Program-made: the position numbers and the translations under genes
The notes under the pieces: model-generated
Told to the model about the DNA's origin: nothing
Databases searched by the model: none
Seen by the model: only the letters and a program-made list of their open reading frames with translations
Shown here: piece by piece, positions 27,678 to 36,281 of the stretch
Layout: the number at the start of each line of letters is the position of its first letter
Numbering within the stretch: the stretch's first letter is position 1
NCBI GenBank assembly: GCA_910578075.1
Contig: CAJTPK010000002.1
Span: 97,532-161,531 of the forward strand
DNA: 64,000 nucleotides
Direction of reading: 5' to 3'
Source: an uncultured Muribaculaceae bacterium
Lineage (GTDB): Bacteria > Bacteroidota > Bacteroidia > Bacteroidales > Muribaculaceae

Positions 27678-28748
27678 TCAGAAACCATATTCATAATCAG
27701 CATATCCAACTACGTGGCGGAGCTGCGGGTCAGCATCTGTACGGAGGTCGGTGAGCATATCGTTGTTGGTGACGTTCACGAAGCGGAGCATCGGGTCGAA
27801 CGATACGTCGAGGGTGATAAGCTGGTTGTTTGCTGCATTTACTCTCTGGAGGAAGTTCATACCTGCAAGTGAGAGGTAAGTGAGGTCATTCCATTCAACA
27901 TTCACGAAAGCGAGGTTGTCAGCGTTCTCAACTGAGAAAGATGTGAGATCGTTGTAGGGAGCCCAGATTTCATTGATAGTTGAGCAACCTTTCACTGTCA
28001 GACCAGCCATGTGGTTGTCGGAGCAGAGAAGAGTTTCGATTGCGGGAAGATCCTGGATATAAAGCTTGGCAATCTTATTTGAGTTGACGTTAAGATTCTC
28101 AAGTTTTACGAGTCCTGCGAGAGTGATGTCTGTCAGGTCATTGTAGGCTGCGTAAAGCGATTTAAGACTCTGGCATCCTGTTACGTTCAGACCTTGCAGC
28201 TGATTGCTCATCACATTGAGGTATTCAAGATTTACTGCATTTGAAACATCAAGGGCTTCGAGCATATTGCCTGAGATATTGAATTTCTTAAGCAATGGCA
28301 CTGCACCGAGATCAAATTCTGCAATCCGGTTTTTATTAACCCTGATCACCTGTACCTGCGGGCAACCGGTGATTGTCATGGTGTGGATGCGGTTCTTACC
28401 TGCATTCACTTCCACAAGGGCAGGATTGTTTGAGAGTGTGAGGCTTGAAATCTTATTGTTTGAAACATCGATTTTCTGCAAAGCAGTGAAGCCTGAGAGG
28501 TCGAGGGAGCCGGAAAGATCCTTGCCCTTGAAGTCTATTTCTGTTACGTGACCGTTTTCTACTTTAACACCCGGGCAAGCAGCCACGTTGCTGCCAACCA
28601 TGCGGAGAGCCTCTGCGTTGTTGCCGCCTTTAGCTGCATCCTGGGAAAGGAAAGTCTGAAGCGCTTTTGCTTCATTCTTACTGATTTTTTGAGCCCAACC
28701 GCAAGAGAGGGTCATCAGGGCTGCCATGAATAATACTGTTCTTTTCAT
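27678..28748 (-). CDS. Exported leucine-rich-repeat protein
   Basis: 356 residues. Signal peptide (MKRTVLFMAALMTLSCGWA), a short linker, then about 12 LRR units of 21 residues (LxxLxVxxNxLxxLxLxxNPx), for example KIDVSNNKISSLTLSNNPAL and YLNVMSNQLQGLNVTGCQSL. This is the internalin/BspA-like repeat class used for ligand or peptide binding on the cell surface. No sorting domain or lipobox is obvious. Codon use is regular and GC-rich like the etf genes, suggesting strong expression. Confidence 0.88.
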   Translation of the reverse strand: MKRTVLFMAALMTLSCGWAQKISKNEAKALQTFLSQDAAKGGNNAEALRMVGSNVAACPGVKVENGHVTEIDFKGKDLSGSLDLSGFTALQKIDVSNNKISSLTLSNNPALVEVNAGKNRIHTMTITGCPQVQVIRVNKNRIAEFDLGAVPLLKKFNISGNMLEALDVSNAVNLEYLNVMSNQLQGLNVTGCQSLKSLYAAYNDLTDITLAGLVKLENLNVNSNKIAKLYIQDLPAIETLLCSDNHMAGLTVKGCSTINEIWAPYNDLTSFSVENADNLAFVNVEWNDLTYLSLAGMNFLQRVNAANNQLITLDVSFDPMLRFVNVTNNDMLTDLRTDADPQLRHVVGYADYEYGF

Positions 28749-28983
28749 AACGCTAAATGTTTAATTGTAACCTTTTTTATTTTTCATAGTTTAAAATCTG
28801 CTTATGGTATAACTGACGTGGACCGTTTGTGTTTTTCATTCCAATCATTGTTTTACCGCTGATTTTATCATTATAACATCTGTAGTTAAATTTGGTTTAA
28901 TTTTCTTATGTTTTTTTATCGCTTCCTCCTCAATTCTCATTAAATCCAGATTTCATCAACTAAATTCAAGCGATATCCCTTCT

Positions 28984-29100
28984 AACCATCATAACCAATG
29001 TTAACCAATATTGACTTAGATTTTTCCTCAAACCATTATAACCATTTGTAACCATTTTAATTCAGCATTTTAAACCAAATTTTGGAAACCATTAAAACCA
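28984..29100. repeat. Phased AACCA repeat array upstream of the LRR gene
   Basis: AACCA starts at 28984, 28993, 29003, 29031, 29040, 29050, 29073, 29087 and 29096. The first two triplets have identical spacing (9 then 10 bp) and are 47 bp apart, roughly one helical turn between units, which looks like a multimeric protein-binding site. Inverted copies (TGGTT) appear at about 29339 and 29349. In the ~950 bp between the LRR gene and the TonB barrel no gene was recognised. Confidence 0.5.
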
Positions 29101-29347
29101 TTCAAAAGCTCCGCTTTTGGCTTGACGCGAGAAGCTTGACTCTAAGTTTCAGGCGAAGCTTGTTGGGTGCGCGCACCGCAGGTGCGTGGTGCGACAAGGG
29201 TGTTGACCATAGACCATAGCATTGACGCTAATTAATATTGACGAGAGTACGATAGAATCCTTGCTATGGCTTCTATGGATCTGTGGTCTATACCCTTTGA
29301 CCTCAAACAAAAAAAAGCGAAGCTTTTCAAATGTTTTAATGGTTTCC
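29084..29347. mobile_element. 264-bp inverted-repeat element, MITE-like
   Basis: The terminal arms of about 35 bp (29084-29120 and 29309-29347) are reverse complements with few mismatches: both run GGAAACCATTAAAAC...AAAAGCT(C/T)CGCTTTT. Inside are a perfect 12-bp palindrome GGTGCGCGCACC (29166-29177) and a nested inverted pair around CCATAGA...TCTATGG (29207-29265). No coding sequence fits. No clear target duplication is seen. It could be a non-autonomous element or a large foldback regulatory structure. Confidence 0.5.
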
Positions 29348-29474
29348 ATGGTTAGAAGGATATTGTGTATGAATTGTTACCTATGGTTAGTTTGGTAAGG
29401 GGAACATCATTTGAAAATGGATAGAGAACCATGGATCTATGTAAGGTGGTGAATCTGAATAAAATGATGTCCGT

Positions 29475-29513
29475 ATTTTAAAGATATGTCCGGAAGTGGA
29501 CATGTCTTAAAAT
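29475..29513. repeat. Imperfect hairpin upstream of TonB-type gene
   Basis: ATTTTAAAGATATGTCC (29475-29491) pairs with GGACATGTCTTAAAAT (29498-29513) with one indel and mismatch, about 190 bp upstream of the start of the outer-membrane barrel gene. No U-tract follows. Confidence 0.4.
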
Positions 29514-29542
29514 GTTAGTTTCTTATAATCAATAATTTACAT

Positions 29543-29586
29543 ATTTGGTGCGAATAATGTGATGATATGGTGTGAATAATTATGTG
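29543..29586. promoter_or_regulatory. 22-bp-period direct repeat, candidate operator
   Basis: TTTGGTGCGAATAATGTG (29544-29561) and ATGGTGTGAATAATTATGTG (29567-29586) share GGTGYGAATAAT at ~22-bp spacing, two helical turns, in the leader region of the outer-membrane barrel gene 120 bp downstream. Confidence 0.4.
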
Positions 29587-29704
29587 GCGGACTATTCCCT
29601 ATAATTGTTTTTTTTATTAATTTTAAACAATTTCTAAGAATACTTTGTGACAAATCTGCCTGAGCAGACTCTTAATGGTAGATTGTTAATTTTCATCAAA
29701 CATC

Positions 29705-32653
29705 ATGAAAAAAGTTCTCATGTTTAGGTCTCTCTCTTTTGCTGATGTATTCAGCTTGCTTTTAATTGTGATATCGCTGCTGTTTTGCAGCCCTGATTCC
29801 TATTCAGCGGCTGCCTCTAAATCAGGGAAACAGAAGGTTGACAGCATATGCTTTTTCGGCAAGGTCTATGATAGGTTGACTTCCCGTGATATCGTGGGTA
29901 CGAAAGTGGAGGTATTAGGTGCTGATAGTGCGGTGCTTTCAGTTGTGAAGGGTGGAAAGAGCTGGATAGGGTATGACTCTCAGCGTGGCGTTCTCAAAAA
30001 TGATTCCACTTCCCAATATAGAGTGAACGCACCTCGTGTAGAAGGAGATTATGTAATCAGGGTTTCCAAGGATGGTTATGAACCTCAAATGCTGAATTAT
30101 ACACTTGCCAATATAAAGAAAAGGGAAATTGAGCGCGAGATGCCATCTGTGTATCTGAGCCGGCAAAAGGTTACGACGCTTGATGAGTTTACAGTGAAGG
30201 CAAGTAAAATCATGTTTTACAATAAAGGCGACACGATCGTGTATAATGCCGACGCATTCGCTTTGCCGGAAGGTTCGATGCTTGATGCGCTTGTTGCCCA
30301 GCTGCCTGGTGTGGAGATAAAAGGGGATAAGATATATGTGAACGGGCGTTTTGTGGAGTCGCTTCTGCTCAACGGCAAAGATTTTTTCAAGGATAATAAA
30401 AATGTGATGCTTGAAAATATCGGGGCTTATGCTGTCAAGGATGTAGCTGTATATGAGAAGAAAGACGATATGGCAGAGGTGCTCGGAGACAGGGATGATG
30501 TCAGCAAGGAATATGTGATGGATGTGCGATTGAAAAAGGATTACATGACCGGATATATGATAAATGCAGAAGCCGGTGGTGGAACCGGATCTCGTTATGT
30601 AGGACGTCTGTTCGCTTTGACGTATACCAACAACACTCGCCTGTCGGTATATGGCAATACAAATAATATCAATAAGAGCAACCGTCTTTCGGAAAGCGAC
30701 TGGGAACTCTACGAGAGTCCTACTCCCGGAATAAACCGCGTGTTGAACGGAGGAATCGATTATCGTGCCGACAACGGGAAACACACATGGGAGATCGATG
30801 GTAATTTTGATGCATCCTATAATGACAGGAAGAATCAGGTGACAACCAATGCTGTCAACTTCCTACAGACCGCCGATACATATGATTTTTCCAATATGAA
30901 CAGCAGAATGCGGAATCTTTCGCTTTCCACATATCATAATTTCAAACTCAAAAAGGATAAATGGAATTTCACTTTAAAACCCAAATTCTCGTATAATAAA
31001 AACCGGAATAACGATGAGACCGTGGCTGCCACGTTCTCCGAAGAGATACAAAATTTGAATAGTGAGATTATCAAATCCATATATTCAGGAGATAACCGTG
31101 CGCTTCGCACTGCGTTGATCAACCGGAATCTAAAGGAGTATGAATCCAATGGACATGGCTGGGATTCACAGCTCAATGCGGAGGCAAGGGTGAAGGTTCC
31201 CGGTAGTCCGGACGCTATGGCAATCAAATTCCAGACTAAATACTCGCGCAGCAGTCTGTTTGGCAACACCATGCAGGATATTTGTTACGGAGGGGAGCCG
31301 GCTTTGTCTATGTTGCAAAACCGCTTCTCTTCCGATCGCCCGCAATATAATTTCAATGTTCAGGGTCTGTTGCGCTATTATTTCAACATACCTTTCGGTA
31401 ATCTGCATGCAAGCTACGAGTTCGTGCATACTCAGACGCGAAAGAACTCCGATGTCGCTCTTCTTGAGGCACAGGCAGACAATGATATGGCGGAGTTTTA
31501 CCCCGGTCAGCTGCCAGTGCCGGATTTTGCCAACAGCTATACGAGCAAGCTTTATAAGAATGAGCACCGGATAAAAATAATGTGGTATTACAAGAAAGAA
31601 TTTTCCAATGGAAAACTTGATGTCGCGTTTCAGCCCAATATATTTATAGAAAACCAACATCTTTTCTATCACAGAGGAGAGACTAATGCGGATCCAAGCA
31701 GAACGTATGTCAAATTCAGTATACCGGACTGTCGTTTCTCATGGAGTACAAAAGATGATAAATGGAGGTATTGGATGATGTATAGAATGCATCAGAACAG
31801 TGTTAATCTTGTCAATCTTGTCGATATAAAGAATACTACAGATCCGATGAATATATGGCTTGGAAATCCGGATCTTAAAAACTCCACAGATCATAGTATA
31901 GTGGCATCTATTTATGGAAATCCGTCAAAGATAATACGTCATGCGGTATATCTGGAGGGAAGACTGAAAGTTAATGATTTTGTGAATGGATACCGATATG
32001 ATACCCGTACCGGAGTCAGAACTATGAAGACATATAATGTCAATGGAAACTATAATTTGAATGTGGGTTATAATTTCACGTGGCGGTTTGGAAATATGGA
32101 ACGCTTCTCAATCAATAATTCAATAGGAGGGTCAATCTCAAATTATGCCAATATGATTGGAAACGACTCAGAACCGGTAAAGCAGAAAGTCCGTACATAT
32201 GGTATGGAAGAAGACGTTTATCTGTCATATCGATATGAGGAAAAAGGCGGGATTTCGCTTATGGGCGGCGTCAGATGGAACAACACTCACAGCGAAGGTG
32301 ATTATTTCACTAAACTCAACAGCGGGGTATGGTTTGCCGGGGCAAACGGTCATGTTAAATTGCCGTTGAATCTCACACTCCATACTGATTTCAGGGCGTT
32401 GCGTCGTTTCGGGTATGTTGAGGATTCAATGAACAGTGTTGATTTCATATGGAATGCATCGCTTGGGTGGACGGTAAAGAAAGGTATGTTCCGTATCACA
32501 CTCGATGCAAATGACATCCTCAACCAGAACAAGGGAATAGTGTATAACGTAAATGCCCAGGGGCGTACACAGACTTTGAGCACAGTGTTGCCACGCTATC
32601 TGATGCTCACTCTGCATTACAAGTTTGATTTCAAACCAAAGCGAGCAAAATAG
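29705..32653 (+). CDS. TonB-dependent-receptor-like outer-membrane beta-barrel protein
   Basis: 982 residues. Signal peptide (1-~34, ending SYSAAA), an N-terminal carboxypeptidase-regulatory-like beta domain (~45-160, GKVYDRLTSRDIVGTKVEV...VIRVSKDGYEP), a plug-like region (~170-280, LPEGSMLDALVAQLPGVEIKGDKIYVNGR), then an OMP_b-brl-type barrel to a C-terminal LHYKFDFKPKRAK. No SusD partner is encoded next to it, so it is not a standard SusCD pair; ligand unknown. Its final codons and first bases after the stop are repeated exactly 1.8 kb downstream (see the 33-bp repeats). Confidence 0.88.
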   Translation: MKKVLMFRSLSFADVFSLLLIVISLLFCSPDSYSAAASKSGKQKVDSICFFGKVYDRLTSRDIVGTKVEVLGADSAVLSVVKGGKSWIGYDSQRGVLKNDSTSQYRVNAPRVEGDYVIRVSKDGYEPQMLNYTLANIKKREIEREMPSVYLSRQKVTTLDEFTVKASKIMFYNKGDTIVYNADAFALPEGSMLDALVAQLPGVEIKGDKIYVNGRFVESLLLNGKDFFKDNKNVMLENIGAYAVKDVAVYEKKDDMAEVLGDRDDVSKEYVMDVRLKKDYMTGYMINAEAGGGTGSRYVGRLFALTYTNNTRLSVYGNTNNINKSNRLSESDWELYESPTPGINRVLNGGIDYRADNGKHTWEIDGNFDASYNDRKNQVTTNAVNFLQTADTYDFSNMNSRMRNLSLSTYHNFKLKKDKWNFTLKPKFSYNKNRNNDETVAATFSEEIQNLNSEIIKSIYSGDNRALRTALINRNLKEYESNGHGWDSQLNAEARVKVPGSPDAMAIKFQTKYSRSSLFGNTMQDICYGGEPALSMLQNRFSSDRPQYNFNVQGLLRYYFNIPFGNLHASYEFVHTQTRKNSDVALLEAQADNDMAEFYPGQLPVPDFANSYTSKLYKNEHRIKIMWYYKKEFSNGKLDVAFQPNIFIENQHLFYHRGETNADPSRTYVKFSIPDCRFSWSTKDDKWRYWMMYRMHQNSVNLVNLVDIKNTTDPMNIWLGNPDLKNSTDHSIVASIYGNPSKIIRHAVYLEGRLKVNDFVNGYRYDTRTGVRTMKTYNVNGNYNLNVGYNFTWRFGNMERFSINNSIGGSISNYANMIGNDSEPVKQKVRTYGMEEDVYLSYRYEEKGGISLMGGVRWNNTHSEGDYFTKLNSGVWFAGANGHVKLPLNLTLHTDFRALRRFGYVEDSMNSVDFIWNASLGWTVKKGMFRITLDANDILNQNKGIVYNVNAQGRTQTLSTVLPRYLMLTLHYKFDFKPKRAK

Positions 32654-32660
32654 GAGGCTT
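32628..32660 (+). repeat. 33-bp exact direct repeat, left copy (3' end of TonB-type gene)
   Basis: Identical to 34452-34484. It covers the last eight codons and stop of the barrel gene plus the following bases (starts ATTTCAAACC, ends AGGAGGCTT). The two copies bracket the AbiE cassette. Confidence 0.9.
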
Positions 32661-32693
32661 AGTTTCCATAGTTTATTATAGTATAAATGAACA

Positions 32694-33701
32694 TTAAACC
32701 TTAAACATATTTTCTATTTTTGCCACAACATTGAGTATGTCCTCAAATGAGGGAACATTATCTCCGTATATCATATTTGTAACCATCGTATCATAGTCGT
32801 TTTTCCACTCCTCTATAACGCTTTCAGGGGGAGTGAGGGTAATTCGTTTGCGAATGTCCGGCGTATAGTCAACATCACGTATTGAAGTGAATACTTCCCT
32901 ATGATGGCGAATGGTTTCCCAAAGTTCATTATCAGGAATTGCCTTATCGGCAATTCCTGCCTCATACATCTTGCACAGGTCATACAAGTGCCGTGATTTA
33001 CGATTAGCATTACGGCTACCATCGGTTGAGAATAACTCATGAAGCAGGAAAGCCTTTTCGAGGAATGTCTTTTCTGCAACAGCAGCGACAATCTGAATTT
33101 CGCTGTCATTTGATGTAAGATGCGGGAACACTCCTGTTACAAAGGATTCAACTTTTGCTTTGGCAGTCGGTTCAAACAGAGAACGGGCTCCAACTTCCAA
33201 CAGTACCTCATCACGGAGATATGGATTAACTCCAGAGGGTAATACCGATTTATAGATTATATGAATCTGCCGAGGCTCTGGGTATGTCGAGTCTCCTTCT
33301 CCATCCGGGTCTGCCGTTATCGTCACAAATTCACTTAACCCTGCTTGTTCTACCGCCAATGTCAGGTCATTGGTAAGAGTATCCCGGACAAATACCGACG
33401 ATGCCTTACGCAGCTTTTTTAATTGCTTCTTGGTCACATCACCCTCTATTCCGAATATACTGCGATCTATCGCAATGTCAATATCTTCCGAGAATCTTTG
33501 AATAACACTCCACACTTTACTGAGTGATGTTCCACCCTTGAACACCATCTTGTCTGCGTAAGGCTGTAAGAAAAGAATATTGAGTATCTCTGTTACCCAA
33601 AAATCTTTCTCAATAGCAGCTACAGGAAGTTTTATCTTTGCGGCGGTCTGCTCAAATACGGTTCTCCTCTGAGCCTCGGTAAATGTCAGGAATTTATTCA
33701 T
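32694..33701 (-). CDS. abiEii: AbiEii/AbiGii-family nucleotidyltransferase toxin
   Basis: 335 residues. Type IV toxin-antitoxin toxin of the nucleotidyltransferase (MenT-like) family. NTase signatures: KMVFKGGTSLSKVWSVIQRFSEDIDIAID (~50-78; glycine-serine loop plus DxD). EKAFLLHELFSTDGSRNANRKSRHLYDLCKMY (~220) fits the family's C-terminal block. Stop-start overlap of 8 bp with the antitoxin gene on the same strand. Lies inside a 1.8-kb segment bracketed by 33-bp direct repeats, so horizontal entry is likely. Confidence 0.93.
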   Translation of the reverse strand: MNKFLTFTEAQRRTVFEQTAAKIKLPVAAIEKDFWVTEILNILFLQPYADKMVFKGGTSLSKVWSVIQRFSEDIDIAIDRSIFGIEGDVTKKQLKKLRKASSVFVRDTLTNDLTLAVEQAGLSEFVTITADPDGEGDSTYPEPRQIHIIYKSVLPSGVNPYLRDEVLLEVGARSLFEPTAKAKVESFVTGVFPHLTSNDSEIQIVAAVAEKTFLEKAFLLHELFSTDGSRNANRKSRHLYDLCKMYEAGIADKAIPDNELWETIRHHREVFTSIRDVDYTPDIRKRITLTPPESVIEEWKNDYDTMVTNMIYGDNVPSFEDILNVVAKIENMFKV

Positions 33702-34299
33702 AGGAATTGAGTATAATTTTACGGATCCATGCCGGAATCAGGGCAAAATCCTTTTTTATTGTTTCAAATGGTATAGTTTTGACCAGATTGTGGACACGGG
33801 TAAGCTGTGTGTCGGTAATATTATTTTCTCCTATTTCACGTAAAGCAAATGTAAGAAGCATTGCAATTCCATTTTGAAAAGCCATATTTTTTTTAGCGGT
33901 ATGTTTGAATTGTATCCCCTTGTTTCCTTCTAACTTTACTTTACGAGGTGAACCATCTGTCAGATAAACCACATTCATCGGCAGTTGAGTTGATAGTCCG
34001 AGCTTATTAAGCGCGTATGCTCCAGTCGGAACAATCTTAGCCTTGTCACGCCTTGCTATAGCGGCAGCAATATCCTCTATGGTAGGATAAAGAGTCCCCA
34101 AACCTAAAACCTTATCAATCTTTGGATAACAATATAGGCCCCGTGCCACTTTTATCAGCTTTCCGGTTGCGGTCAGACGTTCAAAGGCTTTTTGTACTGC
34201 CTTTGAATCTCCATATCCCGCATAATCGAGAGGTGATACTATTGTACCCCTGCCGCGTTTTGATATACTTGTAATTATTCTGCTTTCAAGAGATTGCAT
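33694..34299 (-). CDS. abiEi: AbiEi-type antitoxin (DUF6088 family)
   Basis: 201 residues from the ATG at 34299; a TTG 9 codons upstream would place the start inside the operator palindrome. N-terminal winged-helix (SRIITSISKRGRGTIVSPLDYAGYGDSKAVQKAFERLTATGKLIKVARGLYCYPK) and C-terminal domain similar to AbiEi antitoxins that neutralise the NTase toxin and repress their own promoter. Overlaps the toxin gene by 8 bp. The upstream palindrome at 34316-34350 is the expected autorepression site. Confidence 0.88.
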   Translation of the reverse strand: MQSLESRIITSISKRGRGTIVSPLDYAGYGDSKAVQKAFERLTATGKLIKVARGLYCYPKIDKVLGLGTLYPTIEDIAAAIARRDKAKIVPTGAYALNKLGLSTQLPMNVVYLTDGSPRKVKLEGNKGIQFKHTAKKNMAFQNGIAMLLTFALREIGENNITDTQLTRVHNLVKTIPFETIKKDFALIPAWIRKIILNSYE

Positions 34300-34315
34300 T
34301 TTATTTTTGGAATAA

Positions 34316-34350
34316 TTTTGTCGCAAATATACAATATTTTTGCGACAAAA
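34316..34350 (-). promoter_or_regulatory. AbiE operator-promoter
   Basis: Perfect 12-bp arms TTTTGTCGCAAA (34316-34327) and TTTGCGACAAAA (34339-34350) with an 11-bp spacer. The minus-strand -7 box TATATTTG lies inside the palindrome (34324-34331), so binding would block transcription. This is the typical layout of an antitoxin-repressed TA promoter. Confidence 0.75.
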
Positions 34351-34451
34351 CCAAATGGGGAGTGACGGATTTTTCTATTTTAGGAAAAGTTGTATGATGG
34401 ATCTACTTCGTGTGCTTGGAAACTAAGAAGTTGTTTTTTAATAACCTCTAA

Positions 34452-34484
34452 ATTTCAAACCAAAGCGAGCAAAATAGGAGGCTT
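34452..34484 (+). repeat. 33-bp exact direct repeat, right copy
   Basis: Identical to 32628-32660, 1,824 bp downstream. The sequence continues with different bases on each side (AGTTTCC after the left copy, CATTTTT after the right), marking the ends of the inserted or duplicated segment. Confidence 0.9.
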
Positions 34485-34564
34485 CATTTTTATTAAACCG
34501 AGCCGATGTTAAAAACAGTATGTAAACAGGAGTGTTGTTTTTCGGTTATTCCACATTTTTTTTG

Positions 34565-34572
34565 TAATTTTG
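34565..34572 (+). promoter_or_regulatory. -7 box TAATTTTG upstream of pheS
   Basis: Match to TAnnTTTG 36 bp before the pheS start, in the ~120 bp after the right direct repeat. The -33 region is T-rich without an exact TTTG at ideal spacing. Confidence 0.55.
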
Positions 34573-34608
34573 TGACTCAAAGTTAAACAGCTTCTAATTT
34601 TAATAGAG

Positions 34609-35634
34609 ATGCTTGATAAAATCAACGCGTTAAAAGATGAGATAAGCGCCGCTGTCGCCTCCAATCTTCAGGAGGTGGAAGAGTTGCGTATAAAATATTT
34701 GAGCAAGAAGGGTAGTATATCCCAGCTGATGGTGGATTTCCGTACGGTTCCTGCTGAAATGAAACGGGAACTCGGACAGAAAATCAACGAGTTGAAGAAT
34801 TTCGCTACAGATAAGATATCCTCTCTTAAGGAGAGTTTTGCAACTGCCGGAGATTCAGAGGCTGAGACACTTGACCTTACACGCACCGCAACTCCATATG
34901 AACTTGGCACACGTCATCCGCTTTCTGTGGTCAAGAACGAGATGCTCCGTATATTTGCGGGAATGGGCTTCACGATTGCAGAAGGTCCGGAAATCGAAGA
35001 TGACTGGCATGTGTTTGAATCGCTCAACTTCGCTCCTGATCATCCCGCACGCGATATGCAGGACACTTTCTTCATCTCCAGGAATCCGGCAGATATTCTG
35101 CTCCGTACGCACACATCTTCCGTGCAGACAAGAGTGATGGAGAAAACGCAGCCGCCTATCCGCATCGTGTGTCCCGGACGTGTATACCGAAATGAGGCGA
35201 TTTCTGCGCGTGCTCATTGTTTCTTCCATCAGGTAGAGGGTCTTTATATTGACAAGAATGTGTCTTTCGCGGATCTGAAGCAAGTGTTGTTGGGTTTTGC
35301 GCGACAGATGTTCGGTCCGGAGACAAAGATCCGCCTGCGTCCCTCATATTTCCCGTTCACCGAACCTTCGGCAGAGATGGATATATCATGCGATATCTGC
35401 GGAGGCAAAGGTTGCGCTTTCTGCAAGGGAACAGGATGGGTGGAGATCCTCGGTTGCGGCATGGTGGATCCCAATGTGCTTGAGGCTTGCGGGATTGATT
35501 CATCTGTATATTCCGGATATGCTTTCGGAATGGGTATCGAGAGAATCACCAACCTTAAATATAAGGTGAAAGACCTGCGTATGTTCAGCGAAAATGATGT
35601 CCGTTTCCTAAGCGAATTTGAGTCGGCAAGATGA
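34609..35634 (+). CDS. pheS: Phenylalanine--tRNA ligase alpha subunit
   Basis: 341 residues, full length. Catalytic subunit of the class II heterotetramer. N-terminal coiled coil (LQEVEELRIKYLSKKGSISQLM), motif 2 region VCPGRVYRNEAISARAHCFFHQVEGLYID, and motif 3 GYAFGMGIERITNLKY. The LRPSYFPFTEPSAEMDISCDICGGKGCAFCKGTGWVEILGCGMVDPNV block has the four-Cys insertion common in this group. pheT is not adjacent. Coupled to nth by a 4-bp overlap. Confidence 0.96.
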   Translation: MLDKINALKDEISAAVASNLQEVEELRIKYLSKKGSISQLMVDFRTVPAEMKRELGQKINELKNFATDKISSLKESFATAGDSEAETLDLTRTATPYELGTRHPLSVVKNEMLRIFAGMGFTIAEGPEIEDDWHVFESLNFAPDHPARDMQDTFFISRNPADILLRTHTSSVQTRVMEKTQPPIRIVCPGRVYRNEAISARAHCFFHQVEGLYIDKNVSFADLKQVLLGFARQMFGPETKIRLRPSYFPFTEPSAEMDISCDICGGKGCAFCKGTGWVEILGCGMVDPNVLEACGIDSSVYSGYAFGMGIERITNLKYKVKDLRMFSENDVRFLSEFESAR

Positions 35635-36281
35635 CGCAGAAACAACGATATGAAGGCATAATCTCCATTTTCAAGGAGATTATGCCTGAACCTAAAACGG
35701 AGTTGCATTATGACACTCCGTTTCATCTTTTATTGGCGGTGATATTATCTGCACAGTGCACTGATAAGCGGATAAATATGGTTACACCGGCTCTGTTTGA
35801 GCGTTACCCGGATCCGGCATCGTTGGCAGCTTCTACAGAAGAGGAGGTTTTCGAATATATAAAGAGCGTGACTTTTCCCAATAACAAGTCAAAGCATCTC
35901 ATACGCGCCGCACGTGTGCTTACAGAGGAATTTGGAGGCGAGATGCCTACAGATATCGATAACCTGATGAAATTGCCCGGAGTTGGGCGTAAGACAGCAA
36001 ATGTCATGCTTGCCGTGGTATGGAATAAAGCGGCAATGGCGGTGGACACTCATGTATTCAGGGTGAGCAACCGTCTGGGATTGACCAATAATTCTAAGAC
36101 TCCTCTTGAGACAGAGCGTACTTTGGTGAAATATATACCAGAGGATTTACTTTCAACCGCGCATCACTGGCTTATATTGCATGGACGTTATGTATGCAAG
36201 GCGCGGCGTCCGGAATGTCTGGACTGCAGCTTGAAAGAGTATTGCAAAAGCTATGCTTCAGCCTCTCGCCACGCTTTGTAG
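35631..36281 (+). CDS. nth: Endonuclease III
   Basis: 216 residues. DNA glycosylase/AP-lyase for oxidised pyrimidines. Helix-hairpin-helix LMKLPGVGRKTANVML with catalytic Lys (K in GVGRKTA), catalytic Asp in MAVDTHVFRVSNRLG, and a 4Fe-4S cluster loop CKARRPECLDCSLKEYC (C-x6-C-x2-C-x5-C). Its 3' end overlaps the convergent DoxX-like gene by 31 bp. Confidence 0.96.
   Translation: MTQKQRYEGIISIFKEIMPEPKTELHYDTPFHLLLAVILSAQCTDKRINMVTPALFERYPDPASLAASTEEEVFEYIKSVTFPNNKSKHLIRAARVLTEEFGGEMPTDIDNLMKLPGVGRKTANVMLAVVWNKAAMAVDTHVFRVSNRLGLTNNSKTPLETERTLVKYIPEDLLSTAHHWLILHGRYVCKARRPECLDCSLKEYCKSYASASRHAL

Noticed and set aside
28749..29100. CRISPR array suggested by repeated AACCA units
   Set aside because: Repeats are only ~5-9 bp with irregular spacing and no spacers; no cas genes anywhere in the window.
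29149..29349. 66-codon minus-strand frame in the foldback element
   Set aside because: Lies inside the inverted-repeat arms and has no protein-like features.
29705..32653. SusC of a SusCD polysaccharide locus
   Set aside because: No susD-like or glycan-degrading gene adjacent, and the plug region does not match SusC closely.
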